Positions 53,043 through 61,037 of a DNA stretch of 64,000 bases are shown piece after piece. Positions within the stretch are counted from its first letter, which is position 1; the number at the start of each line of letters is the position of its first letter. Source of the DNA: Pseudomonas viridiflava (GTDB taxonomy: Bacteria > Pseudomonadota > Gammaproteobacteria > Pseudomonadales > Pseudomonadaceae). The notes under the pieces are model-generated. The model was not told the DNA's origin. It searched no databases and worked only from the letters and a program-made list of their open reading frames with translations. The stretch spans positions 310,001 through 374,000 of the forward strand of contig NZ_UTBZ01000140.1 of the NCBI RefSeq assembly GCF_900580865.1, in the 5' to 3' direction. Position numbers and translations under genes: made by a program.

Positions 53043-53117
53043 ATGAAAGCCATTGATCCGTCAGTAAAACCGGTCACTTCACGCCGCCCTTCTCGAACGA
53101 TAGGTGAAGCGAAATGA
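53043..53117 (+). CDS. 24-residue leader ORF, coupled to the DUF3077-type gene
   Basis: ATG at 53043 with GGGAG seven bases before it. It encodes MKAIDPSVKPVTSRRPSRTI followed by GEAK and its TGA overlaps the next ATG (ATGA). The downstream gene has no ribosome-binding site of its own in front, so it is probably translated by coupling. The peptide resembles nothing I know. Confidence 0.6.
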   Translation: MKAIDPSVKPVTSRRPSRTIGEAK

Positions 53118-53395
53118 CCCATTCTCAAGATCTGAAAACCCTCGGCCTCACCCACTTTTCCTTCCACTCCAATCAAGCTATGTTCCGCACCAATCGTGGT
53201 GTGCCCGTAATCGCCGCCCTTTCCCACGCCTCACACTTGCTTCACATTTCACGACTGCTCACTGCGGACACGTCAGTCTCCCGCGACCCGGACCTTCACG
53301 CTTATGCCTCGCAGTATCTGCAGGAGTTAAGCAAGGCGCTGATCGATGATGTAGTGAAAGTCATGGATGCACCACCGGACAAGCCGTTGATGTAA
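53114..53395 (+). CDS. DUF3077-type small protein
   Basis: 93 residues: MFRTNRGVPVIAALSHASHLL and YASQYLQELSKALIDDVVK agree with the core of the pseudomonad DUF3077 family (x-G-V-P-x-x-x-AL...AS-x-LL and A-x-YL-x-x-x-x-KALI-D-D). Function unknown; cytoplasmic and helical. It follows the 24-residue leader ORF and the structured leader, and ends at a terminator. Confidence 0.75.
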   Translation: MTHSQDLKTLGLTHFSFHSNQAMFRTNRGVPVIAALSHASHLLHISRLLTADTSVSRDPDLHAYASQYLQELSKALIDDVVKVMDAPPDKPLM

Positions 53396-53407
53396 ACGCC
53401 GGTGTAA

Positions 53408-53433
53408 GGCCCTCGCTGTTGCGAGCGCCTTTT
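53408..53433 (+). terminator. Terminator of the DUF3077-type gene
   Basis: GGC-C-CTCGC-TGTT-GCGAG-C-GCC followed by TTTT; the two bulged C residues face each other. Confidence 0.75.
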
Positions 53434-53438
53434 GCGTT

Positions 53439-54119
53439 TCAGACCTGACTGATCTCAAACACAAAAGAAATCTTCTGCTGACTCGCGCTCCACACATAAC
53501 GCAGATGCTTGCCCTGCTTCGGAATCGATACCGCTGGCGGCCGAAACGCGGCGACGCATTCATGGCCCGGCTGGCGAACGCTGTTGTAGAGCAGTCCCCA
53601 CGACTCGGTTTCGCGCAGTTGTCGGGCGAATACCTGAGACGGCCCATAAGCCTCAGGATCCGGATTGTGCAGTTCGGGGTGGTCGTGGCGAACATCGTGC
53701 AACGGTTTAACCACCCGATTGACGTAAGTGCGCATGGTCAACTCAAGATCCGCTTCCTGGGTCGCCGCAAGAAATCGTTCCTGGTGATAACAGGTTTCGG
53801 AGATGGCCGCGGCTTGGCTGCTCGCAGCGTAGTAAACGCCGAAGGTACCGTCGCAGAAACGACTGCGTTTGCCGATGTGGGTAAATGCGGCCATCACCGG
53901 AGTCGAGCCAGGGCCGGAGAGTCGATCTTCGGGTCGCACTCGGGCGAGAACCCCGGCTTGCTCTATCAACCGATCATTGGTCAGCGCTTCAATTGCGTAG
54001 GCAACTTCGAGGTCTTCGGGATCGAGCACGTCTTCGAACAACGCAATCGGCGGGAAGCTGCTGTTGACGATCCGATAGGCTCGCGTCCACGCCACATCAA
54101 CCAAATCGGGCGCCTTCAA
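53439..54119 (-). CDS. RES-domain toxin
   Basis: About 226 residues. RES toxins degrade NAD+ and are inhibited by an Xre/MbcA-type partner. The family's Arg-Glu-Ser landmarks are readable: Arg in WTRAYRIV, Glu in AAAISETCYHQERF and Ser in GLLYNSVRQPG. A TTG at 54119 overlapping the antitoxin stop is taken as start; no ATG lies close, and a GTG eight codons on (54095) is an alternative. The gene follows its antitoxin directly, the usual order. Confidence 0.88.
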   Translation of the reverse strand: MKAPDLVDVAWTRAYRIVNSSFPPIALFEDVLDPEDLEVAYAIEALTNDRLIEQAGVLARVRPEDRLSGPGSTPVMAAFTHIGKRSRFCDGTFGVYYAASSQAAAISETCYHQERFLAATQEADLELTMRTYVNRVVKPLHDVRHDHPELHNPDPEAYGPSQVFARQLRETESWGLLYNSVRQPGHECVAAFRPPAVSIPKQGKHLRYVWSASQQKISFVFEISQV

Positions 54120-54523
54120 CCGCGTACCCCATCGAGATAGCGACGCACATCGGCGATGTCGATCACTCTCCCCGCCAGCATGTAATCCAATGCAGTTTGC
54201 CCATTGAACGGCGCCGCTGTGTTTGGACTGCTGACCCACGTATAGGCACGCTCGCGGCTATTGCTGAAGATGATGCTCAACGCCTTGTGAATGCCCATCA
54301 GATAAGAGATGCGCTCAAGGGTGTCGTTAGGCAGACGTATGTTCGGCAGGTGTTTGTATTTGTAGAAAGTGGTGTTGCCAACGCCGCCGAGTAATGTGCG
54401 TTGCTGCTCTGCGCTGCAGCCCCAACGCTCCATAAGGTTGAAGAAGAACTTCAGCGCAACGCGGCCGGCTTTGGGGGCGTCGAGTTGTTCGTGTGGGGTG
54501 AGGGCTGGGGATGAGGTAGTCAT
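54116..54523 (-). CDS. Xre/MbcA/ParS-type antitoxin of the RES toxin
   Basis: 135 residues from the ATG at 54523 with GGAGAGG in front. The helical N-terminal Xre-like part (KFFFNLMERWGCSAEQQRTL, NTTFYKYKHL) is followed by the toxin-binding MbcA/ParS domain, ending AALDYMLAG-like (TALDYMLAGRVIDIADVRRY). A near-palindrome GTATATGTACTAGTATC (54551-54567) about 30 bases upstream is a candidate operator. The frame is open for another 100 codons upstream, but these translate the antisense side of a different reading frame. Confidence 0.88.
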   Translation of the reverse strand: MTTSSPALTPHEQLDAPKAGRVALKFFFNLMERWGCSAEQQRTLLGGVGNTTFYKYKHLPNIRLPNDTLERISYLMGIHKALSIIFSNSRERAYTWVSSPNTAAPFNGQTALDYMLAGRVIDIADVRRYLDGVRG

Positions 54524-54599
54524 TGAGCCTCTCCAGATTTGTCTTGCTTTGATACTAGTACATATACGAATAAATCGATAAAAAAGCTCCGTAAGCGTA

Positions 54600-54878
54600 T
54601 TACTGGTTACCACATTCCCCGTTGATTGGGATTCGGATATGACCGGATTTGAGCATTTCGTCGACCGAATCGAACCGCTGCCGAATAGTTCGTGCTTCCA
54701 ACATGGCTTGGGCAGTCTTGTCCGTAGGAATTCGTGCAATGGACGGTTGCTCTTGAATTTCAATAACGTGATGAAGCCTGTTGCCAACTTGGCACTCCAT
54801 ATCGGCCGCTTCTTTTGATGCAATCACTTCGCTTACCTCACACAGATCTGTAGCCACATAGGCTTGATGCCTTCCCAC
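54600..54878 (-). pseudogene. RelB/DinJ-like antitoxin fragment
   Basis: A 92-codon frame from GTG 54878. Residues about 45-75, ARIPTDKTAQAMLEA then TIRQRFDSVDEMLKS, are typical of the C-terminal part of RelB/DinJ antitoxins (RIP-x-x-x-T-x-x-AM-x-EA...FDSVDEML). The N-terminal ribbon-helix-helix is not recognisable, the C-terminus runs on into GHIRIPINGECGNQ, and no RelE/YafQ toxin is present. It is either a remnant or a divergent orphan. Confidence 0.4.
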
Positions 54879-55220
54879 TGCTACTTCATCTGCTTTGACG
54901 AGTCGCCGCTATAAGCTCGGTCGCAAGTTCGCCTAAGACGCATCCACGTATTTCGCAGGCCAAAACCACTAACGTTGTCAGCCTTTTCCCCGTGAAAAAT
55001 CGCCCCCACGCACCAAAACCACGCACTTTTTTTGACCTTCATCACCCCCACGTCACCAAAAACCCCGATCCTGTGTCAGCCTCCAGCCATCGGCGAGGAC
55101 ATCAATTCGCTACTAAACCCGCGACAACTATGCTCAGGTACAGGAATATAGCCAGCATATGGCGCCTGACCGGCAGTCTCGTAAACAACAATACCCAGCC
55201 CACTTCAGAGGGCATTACCC
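54879..55220. other. Intergenic region upstream of the LysR gene
   Basis: 342 bases, A- and C-rich, without a credible gene or strong hairpin. It must hold the LysR promoter; I cannot point to a clear -35/-10 pair. Confidence 0.5.
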
Positions 55221-56147
55221 ATGGATAGCAGAACCTTACGCAACCTCATGCGCATCGTGCAGACCGGCTCGTTGTCGGCCGCAGCCGAGCATTCGTGCCT
55301 GACTGTGCAGGCGTTGGCCGCGCAGTTGAACAAGGTCGAAGAACAGTTCGGTTTCCGCTTGTTTCGACGTTCCAACAAAGGCCTGACGCTGACGCCGCAA
55401 GGCACTGAGCTCACGCCCTACATGGACAAAGTGCTGATTGCCACGCGACAGATGGAAGAAAAGGTCGAGGCACTGAAGGTGCCGGGCCAGCGCACGTTGA
55501 AGGTTGCGTTGAACAACACCTTGTCACCGGATTTCAACCGGCGAATGATCGGGCGCCTGATCGACGTGTTTCCCGATTATCAGATGGAATTCAGTTACGC
55601 CGAGTCGATGGAAAACCTCAGCAAGCTGAAGAATGAAGACTTTGACCTGGCGGTACTGATCGGCCCGCAACGGCCGGGTTTGCCGAGCATTGTCCTGCCG
55701 GATGTGCAGGTGCAGGTGGTCGGCGCGCATTGCGGGCAGGAGAACGATCCGCTGACGTTGCTGGGCAACAAGTTTCAGGTGCGTCCTGCGGAAGATTGTC
55801 CGTATTCCCACAGCTTTTTGCGTTTTCTCGACGCCGGGCTGGGTAATCACGAGAACGGCCAGCGCATGGTCTATTCGTGCAGTGAAACGTTGACGCTGTC
55901 GCTTATCACGCAGATGGATGCAGTCGGCATGGTTTCGCGTGAGGCCGCGCAGAAGAACGGCCTGACGATTTTCCCCGGTTTCGAGGATTTCCTTGAAGTG
56001 CGCCTGGCGGTGAACAATCCGGAGTTGTCGAGCCAGTCGCTCAGCGACGTCGTCGATTTGCCGTTACATGAACGAGCCGAGCGCAATGTACGCAGCCGTC
56101 CCAACCGCCACACTGAGAAAGAGGTTTTTGCTGAAATACGCACATAA
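55221..56147 (+). CDS. LysR-type transcriptional regulator
   Basis: 308 residues: winged helix-turn-helix at about 1-60 (LRNLMRIVQTGSLSAAAEHS, FGFRLFRRSNKGLTLTPQG) and a LysR substrate-binding domain (LKVALNNTLSPDFNRRMIGR, VGMVSREAAQKNG). The last 28 codons are antisense to azlD, so the two convergent genes overlap by 84 bases. It probably controls the azlCD/dioxygenase operon, by position only. Confidence 0.88.
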   Translation: MDSRTLRNLMRIVQTGSLSAAAEHSCLTVQALAAQLNKVEEQFGFRLFRRSNKGLTLTPQGTELTPYMDKVLIATRQMEEKVEALKVPGQRTLKVALNNTLSPDFNRRMIGRLIDVFPDYQMEFSYAESMENLSKLKNEDFDLAVLIGPQRPGLPSIVLPDVQVQVVGAHCGQENDPLTLLGNKFQVRPAEDCPYSHSFLRFLDAGLGNHENGQRMVYSCSETLTLSLITQMDAVGMVSREAAQKNGLTIFPGFEDFLEVRLAVNNPELSSQSLSDVVDLPLHERAERNVRSRPNRHTEKEVFAEIRT

Positions 56148-56381
56148 CAACGTCGGAATCGCGGCATAGAATTCCGGGCGATCGAGCTGTATGTGCTGAT
56201 CCTTGATCAACAAGGGTGTCAGGCTGATCGCAGCGACGATCGCCACCGGCAGGTACTCTAGCGCCCGCGCAATAAACGGCGGCCAGTGCTCGGTGTTGAC
56301 TTGCAGTGGCAGCGCGCGTGGCAGAAAGGTCACAGCCATCATCAGCGCGACGACCAGAATCAGGAACGTTTGGTCAGGCAT
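56064..56381 (-). CDS. azlD: Branched-chain amino acid exporter subunit AzlD
   Basis: 105 residues, four membrane segments: FLILVVALMMAVTFLPRALP, ALEYLPVAIVAAISLTPLLI and IPTLLCAYFSKNLFLSVAVG, the standard AzlD/LIV-E small subunit. AzlCD-type pairs export leucine, isoleucine, valine and analogues. ATG at 56381 overlaps azlC by 22 bases; last gene of the four-gene operon. Confidence 0.93.
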   Translation of the reverse strand: MPDQTFLILVVALMMAVTFLPRALPLQVNTEHWPPFIARALEYLPVAIVAAISLTPLLIKDQHIQLDRPEFYAAIPTLLCAYFSKNLFLSVAVGTAAYIALGSFM

Positions 56382-57076
56382 ACACCCACTCCGCAGCCCA
56401 CAAACGTGGCGATAAACACATTGAACGGCGAACTGCCGACCAGACTCAGCGCGCCCATGCACACCACGGCAGCAGCGGCGGCGATGAGTTTGTTGCGCGT
56501 GTTGCACAGCGACACCAGCACGTAGAGCATCATCGCCGTCAGGGCGTAGTCGAGCTGGTATTTGATCAGGTGCGCCGCGTACTGCGCGCAGACCGCGCCG
56601 AGCAAACCACCGAGCACCCAAGAGGTGTGGCAGAACAGGTTGAAGCCGATCAAGTAACGCACGTTGACCGGCGCACCAGTGCCGAGTTTGACGCTGTGGA
56701 ACGCAAAGGATTCGTCAGTCAGGCCGCCGGCATAAGCCCAGCGTTCCATGCGGCTCAAACCGAGGGCGCGCAGGGCTTTGGCCATGTACACCGACATCAA
56801 CATGTGCCGCGCGTTGATCAGGAACGTGGTCAGCACAATGGTGGTCAGCGACGCGCCGCTGGAGATCAGCGCCAGTGCAGCGAATTGCGAAGCGCCGGCG
56901 TAAACAAACAAACACATCGCCACCGGCAGCCACATCGGCAAGCCGGCGTTGACGGCCATCAGCCCGAACACGAATGACACCGTGAAGTAGCCAGCGACGA
57001 CCGGGCTGGCTTCGGCAAACGTGCGCGACGGCTGTTGGGCAGCCATCAACGGCGCACTGCCGGACGTTTCATTCAT
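56360..57076 (-). CDS. azlC: Branched-chain amino acid exporter subunit AzlC
   Basis: 238 residues with the AzlC features VAGYFTVSFVFGLMAVNAGL, CLFVYAGASQFAAL, TTFLINARHMLMSVYMAKAL and AGGLTDESFAF. With AzlD it forms the exporter. Its ATG overlaps the GNAT stop (ATGA). Confidence 0.94.
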   Translation of the reverse strand: MNETSGSAPLMAAQQPSRTFAEASPVVAGYFTVSFVFGLMAVNAGLPMWLPVAMCLFVYAGASQFAALALISSGASLTTIVLTTFLINARHMLMSVYMAKALRALGLSRMERWAYAGGLTDESFAFHSVKLGTGAPVNVRYLIGFNLFCHTSWVLGGLLGAVCAQYAAHLIKYQLDYALTAMMLYVLVSLCNTRNKLIAAAAAVVCMGALSLVGSSPFNVFIATFVGCGVGVCLTKRS

Positions 57077-57540
57077 AGATCCCTCTCAAATGTCCGTTCG
57101 CCATGAGGCTCGCAAAAACCCTGGGCAGTCCAAAAACGCTTGCCCGCGAGGTTAGCATCGTCGACGAACAGAAACATCCGTAACACACCGACCCGTTTCA
57201 TATCGGACGACGCCGCTTCAACCAGTCGTTGACCGACGCCCTGGCTGCGATAGCGCGGGCTCACGGCCAGATGATTGATGGTGCCGCGACTGCCGAGCAT
57301 GCCGCCCAACACCGCGCCGACGATTTCGCCGGCGATGTCGAAGGCGAGATAGGCCGTGGTGGTTTTCTGGATCAGCACGCCGCGCAGGCACTTGGCGTCC
57401 TGCCATTCGCAGAAGGACACTTCGTCGAACTGGCGGAAGAAGCGCTCCATGCGCTGCGCATCCTTGGCCGTGGCGCGTCGCAGCACCACCGGCGTCGAGC
57501 ATTCGACGCCATCGATTGGGGTGATCTGATTAGCGAACAA
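57073..57540 (-). CDS. GNAT N-acetyltransferase
   Basis: About 155 residues. The acetyl-CoA loop RYRSQGVGQRLV and the strand INHLAVSP before it define the GNAT fold; C-terminal FVDDANLAGKRFWTAQGF is also typical. No ATG precedes the conserved part; a TTG at 57540 that overlaps the dioxygenase stop is taken, with low certainty. Its place between an amino acid dioxygenase and an amino acid exporter makes N-acetylation of the product or of a related toxic amino acid a reasonable guess. Confidence 0.82.
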   Translation of the reverse strand: MFANQITPIDGVECSTPVVLRRATAKDAQRMERFFRQFDEVSFCEWQDAKCLRGVLIQKTTTAYLAFDIAGEIVGAVLGGMLGSRGTINHLAVSPRYRSQGVGQRLVEAASSDMKRVGVLRMFLFVDDANLAGKRFWTAQGFCEPHGERTFERDL

Positions 57541-58276
57541 TGTCGAAAGCGGTCCCGGGCCGCGAGAAGGAGATCGCCAGAATCTGCCGGTACGCCATTG
57601 CATGGGTGTGCGGGTTGCGGGCCGGGGTCACGTAGTGGCGCATGTCGCGGTCGAGGAAGTAAGTGGTGTCGAGAATTTCCTGGTAGGTGGTCGACGCCAG
57701 TTGGTGCTCGTGGATGTCGTACAGACGACTCTCCGCGCCCTCGACATTGTTGCGTCCCCAGAAATGCACACCGCTGAATGGATAGCCGTCGCAGTGAATG
57801 CCTTCAGGGGTAATTTCCAGTTGTTTGCCGGGTTTGATTTCGATGCGGATCTGATGGATCTGGCATTGCCAGATTTCATCGTGCAGCTCTTCCGGCAGCA
57901 CGCTTTTGTACACTTCAAAATCGGTGTCGATCAGGCTGCGCATCACCGGCGAAGTAATCACTTCATCGGAGAAGTCCTGAAAGTGCCGCACCAGGCCGCC
58001 AACATAGGCGTTGTTCTCTTTCGACTGCACGTAGGCGCGATGCTCGAGTTGCTTCAGCTCGCGAGTCTTCGGGTTGTACTCAAAGTCGCTGTAACGACGG
58101 TAACGCATGCCGGCTTCGGCCTGACCGTAGTAACTGTCAGGCTCCATGTTTTCCCAACTTTTGGTCAGTCTGACGAAGTCGGCAAAATGACCGTAGAGAT
58201 TGAAGTCACCACCCTGGACGTTGACATATTTGTCGCGCCGTAGCGATTCGCCCACTTCTCTGTTCAAAACGATCAT
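57530..58276 (-). CDS. 2OG-Fe(II) amino acid dioxygenase, IDO family
   Basis: 248 residues, cytoplasmic. The 2OG-Fe dioxygenase (PF10014-type) signatures are clear: His161-x-Asp163 in GIHCDGYPFSGVHFWGR, and distal His214 in DRDMRHYVTP followed by the P-x-R/N region. The best known relative is isoleucine 4-hydroxylase (IDO) of Bacillus thuringiensis, which acts on free aliphatic L-amino acids. The gene leads an operon GNAT-azlC-azlD with overlapping ends (11, 4 and 22 bases), so export of a hydroxylated branched-chain amino acid is inferred. ATG 58276 has GGAG 13 bases upstream, inside a long inverted repeat. Confidence 0.83.
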   Translation of the reverse strand: MIVLNREVGESLRRDKYVNVQGGDFNLYGHFADFVRLTKSWENMEPDSYYGQAEAGMRYRRYSDFEYNPKTRELKQLEHRAYVQSKENNAYVGGLVRHFQDFSDEVITSPVMRSLIDTDFEVYKSVLPEELHDEIWQCQIHQIRIEIKPGKQLEITPEGIHCDGYPFSGVHFWGRNNVEGAESRLYDIHEHQLASTTYQEILDTTYFLDRDMRHYVTPARNPHTHAMAYRQILAISFSRPGTAFDIVR

Positions 58277-58279
58277 TAC

Positions 58280-58328
58280 CAAATTCTCCGCTGCGTTGAG
58301 CGGCCTAATCTATTAGGTGGAGAATTTG
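58280..58328. promoter_or_regulatory. Nested inverted repeats before the dioxygenase gene
   Basis: CAAATTCTCC (58280-58289) and GGAGAATTTG (58319-58328) are a perfect 10-bp inverted repeat. Between them lie CCTAAT-CT-ATTAGG (58304-58317), another palindrome, and CCGCT/AGCGG (58288-58303). On the mRNA the GGAG ribosome-binding site of the dioxygenase is in the proximal arm and would be masked. The palindrome could equally be an operator. Confidence 0.6.
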
Positions 58329-58455
58329 CGTCCATGAGAAAGAATTTCAGGCATTTAAAGCCCTGTTTGAAACGGCGTTTGCAGCGACCTGAAAGTAACT
58401 TTTTCATGACAAAAACACCGGTTTTTTCCGGTTTTCGTCGAAAAACCGTCGAAAA

Positions 58456-58480
58456 AAAACCCCGAACCAGTCGGGGTTTT
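58456..58480 (-). terminator. Terminator of oprD
   Basis: AAAACCCCGA / TCGGGGTTTT with a five-base loop; on the minus strand it ends in a T run, 29 bases beyond the oprD stop. Confidence 0.9.
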
Positions 58481-58508
58481 TCTCACGCTTCTTACACCTG
58501 ATCGAGCA

Positions 58509-59828
58509 TCAGAAGATGTTGATCGGGTAGTCCACGAACACACGCAGTTCGTTGCCGCTGACGTTGTATTCGCTGGATTTCTGCGACACACGCAGGATCG
58601 AGCTGCGCAACTTCACGCTCAGGTCTTTGGCCGGGCCGCTTTGCACGACGTACTTGAACTGATTGAAGATTTCCCGCTCGGTGCCGCCTTCGCTGGTGGA
58701 CGTGGTGATGTTGTCGCCACGCACGTAGGCGAAGTTGTAGCTCAGGCCCGGCACGCCGAATGCGCCGAAATCGAGGCCGTAGCCCAGCTGCCAGCTGCGT
58801 TCGTCTTCAGCGTTGAAGTCGGACCAGTAGGAGTTGGCCAGATAGATGGAGTTACCGCCGTCACCGACACGACCCTGTTCTTTCTGGTAGCCGCCGTAGG
58901 CGTAGCCCAGGTTGCTGTCGCCGGTGGAGCGTTGATGCGCCACGGTGAACGAGTGCGGGCCGGTGGCGAACGTTGCAGCCAGGCTCCAGATCTTGTTGTC
59001 GCGACCGGTCACGATGCTTTCGCCCGGAACGGTGTTTTCACGAACGTACGAGCTGTCCAGCTTGGTGCGGTAGCCGTTGAAGTCCAGGGTCAGCGACTGA
59101 TCCTTGTTGAACGGCAACACGTAGTTGGCGTTAACGTATTGTTTCTTCAATACGTCTTCGACGTCGGAAGCGTAAAGCGCGCCTTTGAAGTTCTCGGTGA
59201 ACTGGTAGCTACCGCCCAATACGTTGATCGACTTCAGACCACCGCTGTCACGGCCTTCAGCGCTCTTGCGCGATTCGGCGGTGAAACGACCGGCGTTCAG
59301 CTCCAGGCCTTTGATCTCTTTGGACGTGATCAATGTACCGGTGTAGCTTTCCGGCAGCAGACGCACGTTGTCGTAGCTCAGCACTGGCAGCGCCGGCATC
59401 TGGTCGCCGTAGGTCAGCACCGTATTGGAGATACGGAATTTGACGGCTGCACCGCCCTTGGACAGGTCGTTGGCCGCTTTATCACTGCCGCCAGGCGCGT
59501 GATCAGCTTGCTTGAAAAAGTCGATACCTTGCGCGCCGGTGCGACCTTCACCACCGTCCAGACGCAGTGCGTACAGACCGAAAGCGTCGACACCGACACC
59601 CACGGTGCCTTGGGTGAAGCCGGACGAGAACGTACCGATGGCCGCTTGGCCCCACTCGGCTTTGTCCGGACGACCATCTTTGTAATCACGATTGATGTAA
59701 GCATTGCGCAGCAGCACTTTGAGGCTGCTGTCTTCAACAAAACCCTTGGACTCGGCCTGGTCGTTAGCCATGGCCTGAGTGGCGCTCAACATCCCCAGTG
59801 CGATCAGACTGATTCGCTTGTTCAACAT
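58509..59828 (-). CDS. OprD-family outer-membrane porin
   Basis: 439 residues from ATG 59828 (AAGGAAAA upstream). Signal peptide to AMAN (residue 22), then the OprD pattern: KVLLRNAYINRDYKDG, EWGQAAIGTFSSGFTQG, VGVDAFGLYALRLDGG, and alternating amphipathic strands to a C-terminal Phe (VDYPINIF). OprD porins take up basic amino acids, small peptides or aromatic acids; which one is not readable. Open upstream frame discarded because it lacks a signal peptide. Confidence 0.93.
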   Translation of the reverse strand: MLNKRISLIALGMLSATQAMANDQAESKGFVEDSSLKVLLRNAYINRDYKDGRPDKAEWGQAAIGTFSSGFTQGTVGVGVDAFGLYALRLDGGEGRTGAQGIDFFKQADHAPGGSDKAANDLSKGGAAVKFRISNTVLTYGDQMPALPVLSYDNVRLLPESYTGTLITSKEIKGLELNAGRFTAESRKSAEGRDSGGLKSINVLGGSYQFTENFKGALYASDVEDVLKKQYVNANYVLPFNKDQSLTLDFNGYRTKLDSSYVRENTVPGESIVTGRDNKIWSLAATFATGPHSFTVAHQRSTGDSNLGYAYGGYQKEQGRVGDGGNSIYLANSYWSDFNAEDERSWQLGYGLDFGAFGVPGLSYNFAYVRGDNITTSTSEGGTEREIFNQFKYVVQSGPAKDLSVKLRSSILRVSQKSSEYNVSGNELRVFVDYPINIF

Positions 59829-59915
59829 TTTGTTTTCCTTATTACGGGTTGAAACGCGCTGTGTCGAACGGCGGAAACGGCGCTTTTGCACTCTTTTATT
59901 CACCCCGAAACAAAA

Positions 59916-59947
59916 AGGCCCGCCCACGATAACGTGATGGCGGGCCT
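59916..59947 (-). terminator. Terminator between the DsbA-family gene and oprD
   Basis: AGGCCCGCC / GGCGGGCCT, 9 bp, followed on the minus strand by TTTTTG. It probably ends the DsbA-family transcript, or attenuates oprD. Confidence 0.8.
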
Positions 59948-60125
59948 GCTCCTTATTTTGAGTCATGGCGGTTGGCCACAGGCGTTGGGCCGAATCGTAG
60001 CCGCGCCCTGAACAATGTGTCAATTTCAAGAATCGTCTTTAAATAGGTAAAAATCGTCTAAGAAACGTAAATTTTGCGCTGACTCCTTGCTGGGAAATGC
60101 ACACAGCCAGTGAATCCGGTGCGTA

Positions 60126-60794
60126 TCAGGCGCAACCATCGATAGAACAAAATGCAGAAGTTTTACCGGTTTCATCGATGACGATTGCCTGTTGCAACCA
60201 ATCGGCAAATGCCTGCGGCTTGCCCAGCCAGGGGCTGATGTCGACCAACTGGAACGTGCCATTCTGCTCCAGAGCAATCGTAGGAAAACCCTGACCGCCC
60301 AATTGAGCCAAAAACTGGCGACTGGCTTTTATGTGCCCTTCACTATCAACGGACTCAAACGCAATGTGGAAATCTTCCTGCGCATAGCCCATCTGCATGG
60401 CCAATTCCAACAGCACGGCTGAATCGGCAATACGTCGCCCTTCCACATAGTGCGCGGTCTGCAACCGCCCCAGCATGCGCAGACCGCCTCGGTCTATGGC
60501 TTCGGCCGCCATGACCGCAGCAATCGGCGGCGTCGAATCGAACACTGCCGAGTGATCGCGCAGCAAACCTTCGAAATACCCTTCGCCAAAAGGCTGGCCG
60601 GTGTACTCGGCAATGCGTCGGTCGTGGGGCATGACGTAATTGCGCAGTTGCGAGGAAACCGGCTGACGGTTGGCGCCACTCATCATGCCCCCGGCATGGG
60701 CGAGCACTGTCAGCACCTGTTGTGCGGCTTCAATCAGCGGCTTGGCGCCATAACACCAGCCGCACAATGGGTCGTAGATGTAATGAAGAATCAT
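60126..60794 (-). CDS. DsbA-family protein (FrnE-like, cytoplasmic)
   Basis: 222 residues from ATG 60794. Thioredoxin-fold with active site CGWC in YIYDPLCGWCYGA at the extreme N-terminus, no signal peptide, and the DsbA helical insert; the cis-Pro region reads GGQGFPTIALEQNG. Such proteins act as cytoplasmic thiol oxidoreductases or isomerases. Two cysteines near the C-terminus (FCSIDGCA) are unusual. Confidence 0.88.
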   Translation of the reverse strand: MILHYIYDPLCGWCYGAKPLIEAAQQVLTVLAHAGGMMSGANRQPVSSQLRNYVMPHDRRIAEYTGQPFGEGYFEGLLRDHSAVFDSTPPIAAVMAAEAIDRGGLRMLGRLQTAHYVEGRRIADSAVLLELAMQMGYAQEDFHIAFESVDSEGHIKASRQFLAQLGGQGFPTIALEQNGTFQLVDISPWLGKPQAFADWLQQAIVIDETGKTSAFCSIDGCA

Positions 60795-60941
60795 GGAGAA
60801 AGCTCCGGCAAAAGTGAGAGAAATCGATGGCGGCAGATTAGTCCCCGCATTCATGCGGAAAAACGCTGGAATGGCTTTCAGTCTGTTTCATGAATCGGTC
60901 GAATTGTCCGCTCGGTCAGATTGTGTCAATACGGACACAAA

Positions 60942-61007
60942 TTGAAACAATCGAGCATGAGAACTTATAAGGAATAATTAACGAAAGTAAATGCAAAGCA
61001 TTACCAT
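60942..61007 (+). promoter_or_regulatory. Promoter and Fur-box-like operator of the TonB receptor gene
   Basis: TTGAAA (60942-60947) and TATAAG (60966-60971) are 18 bases apart. Just downstream, AAATGCAAAGCATTACCATT (60988-61007) resembles a Fur box (NATWAT hexamer repeats). Binding there would block early elongation, giving iron repression. Confidence 0.6.
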
Positions 61008-61037
61008 TCGCGCGATCGAATTCCTCCACCCTTTCGG

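Noticed and set aside
54524..54823. N-terminal extension of the Xre antitoxin by 100 residues
   Set aside because: It crosses the probable promoter/operator and overlaps the RelB-like frame; a strong ribosome-binding site marks the ATG at 54523.
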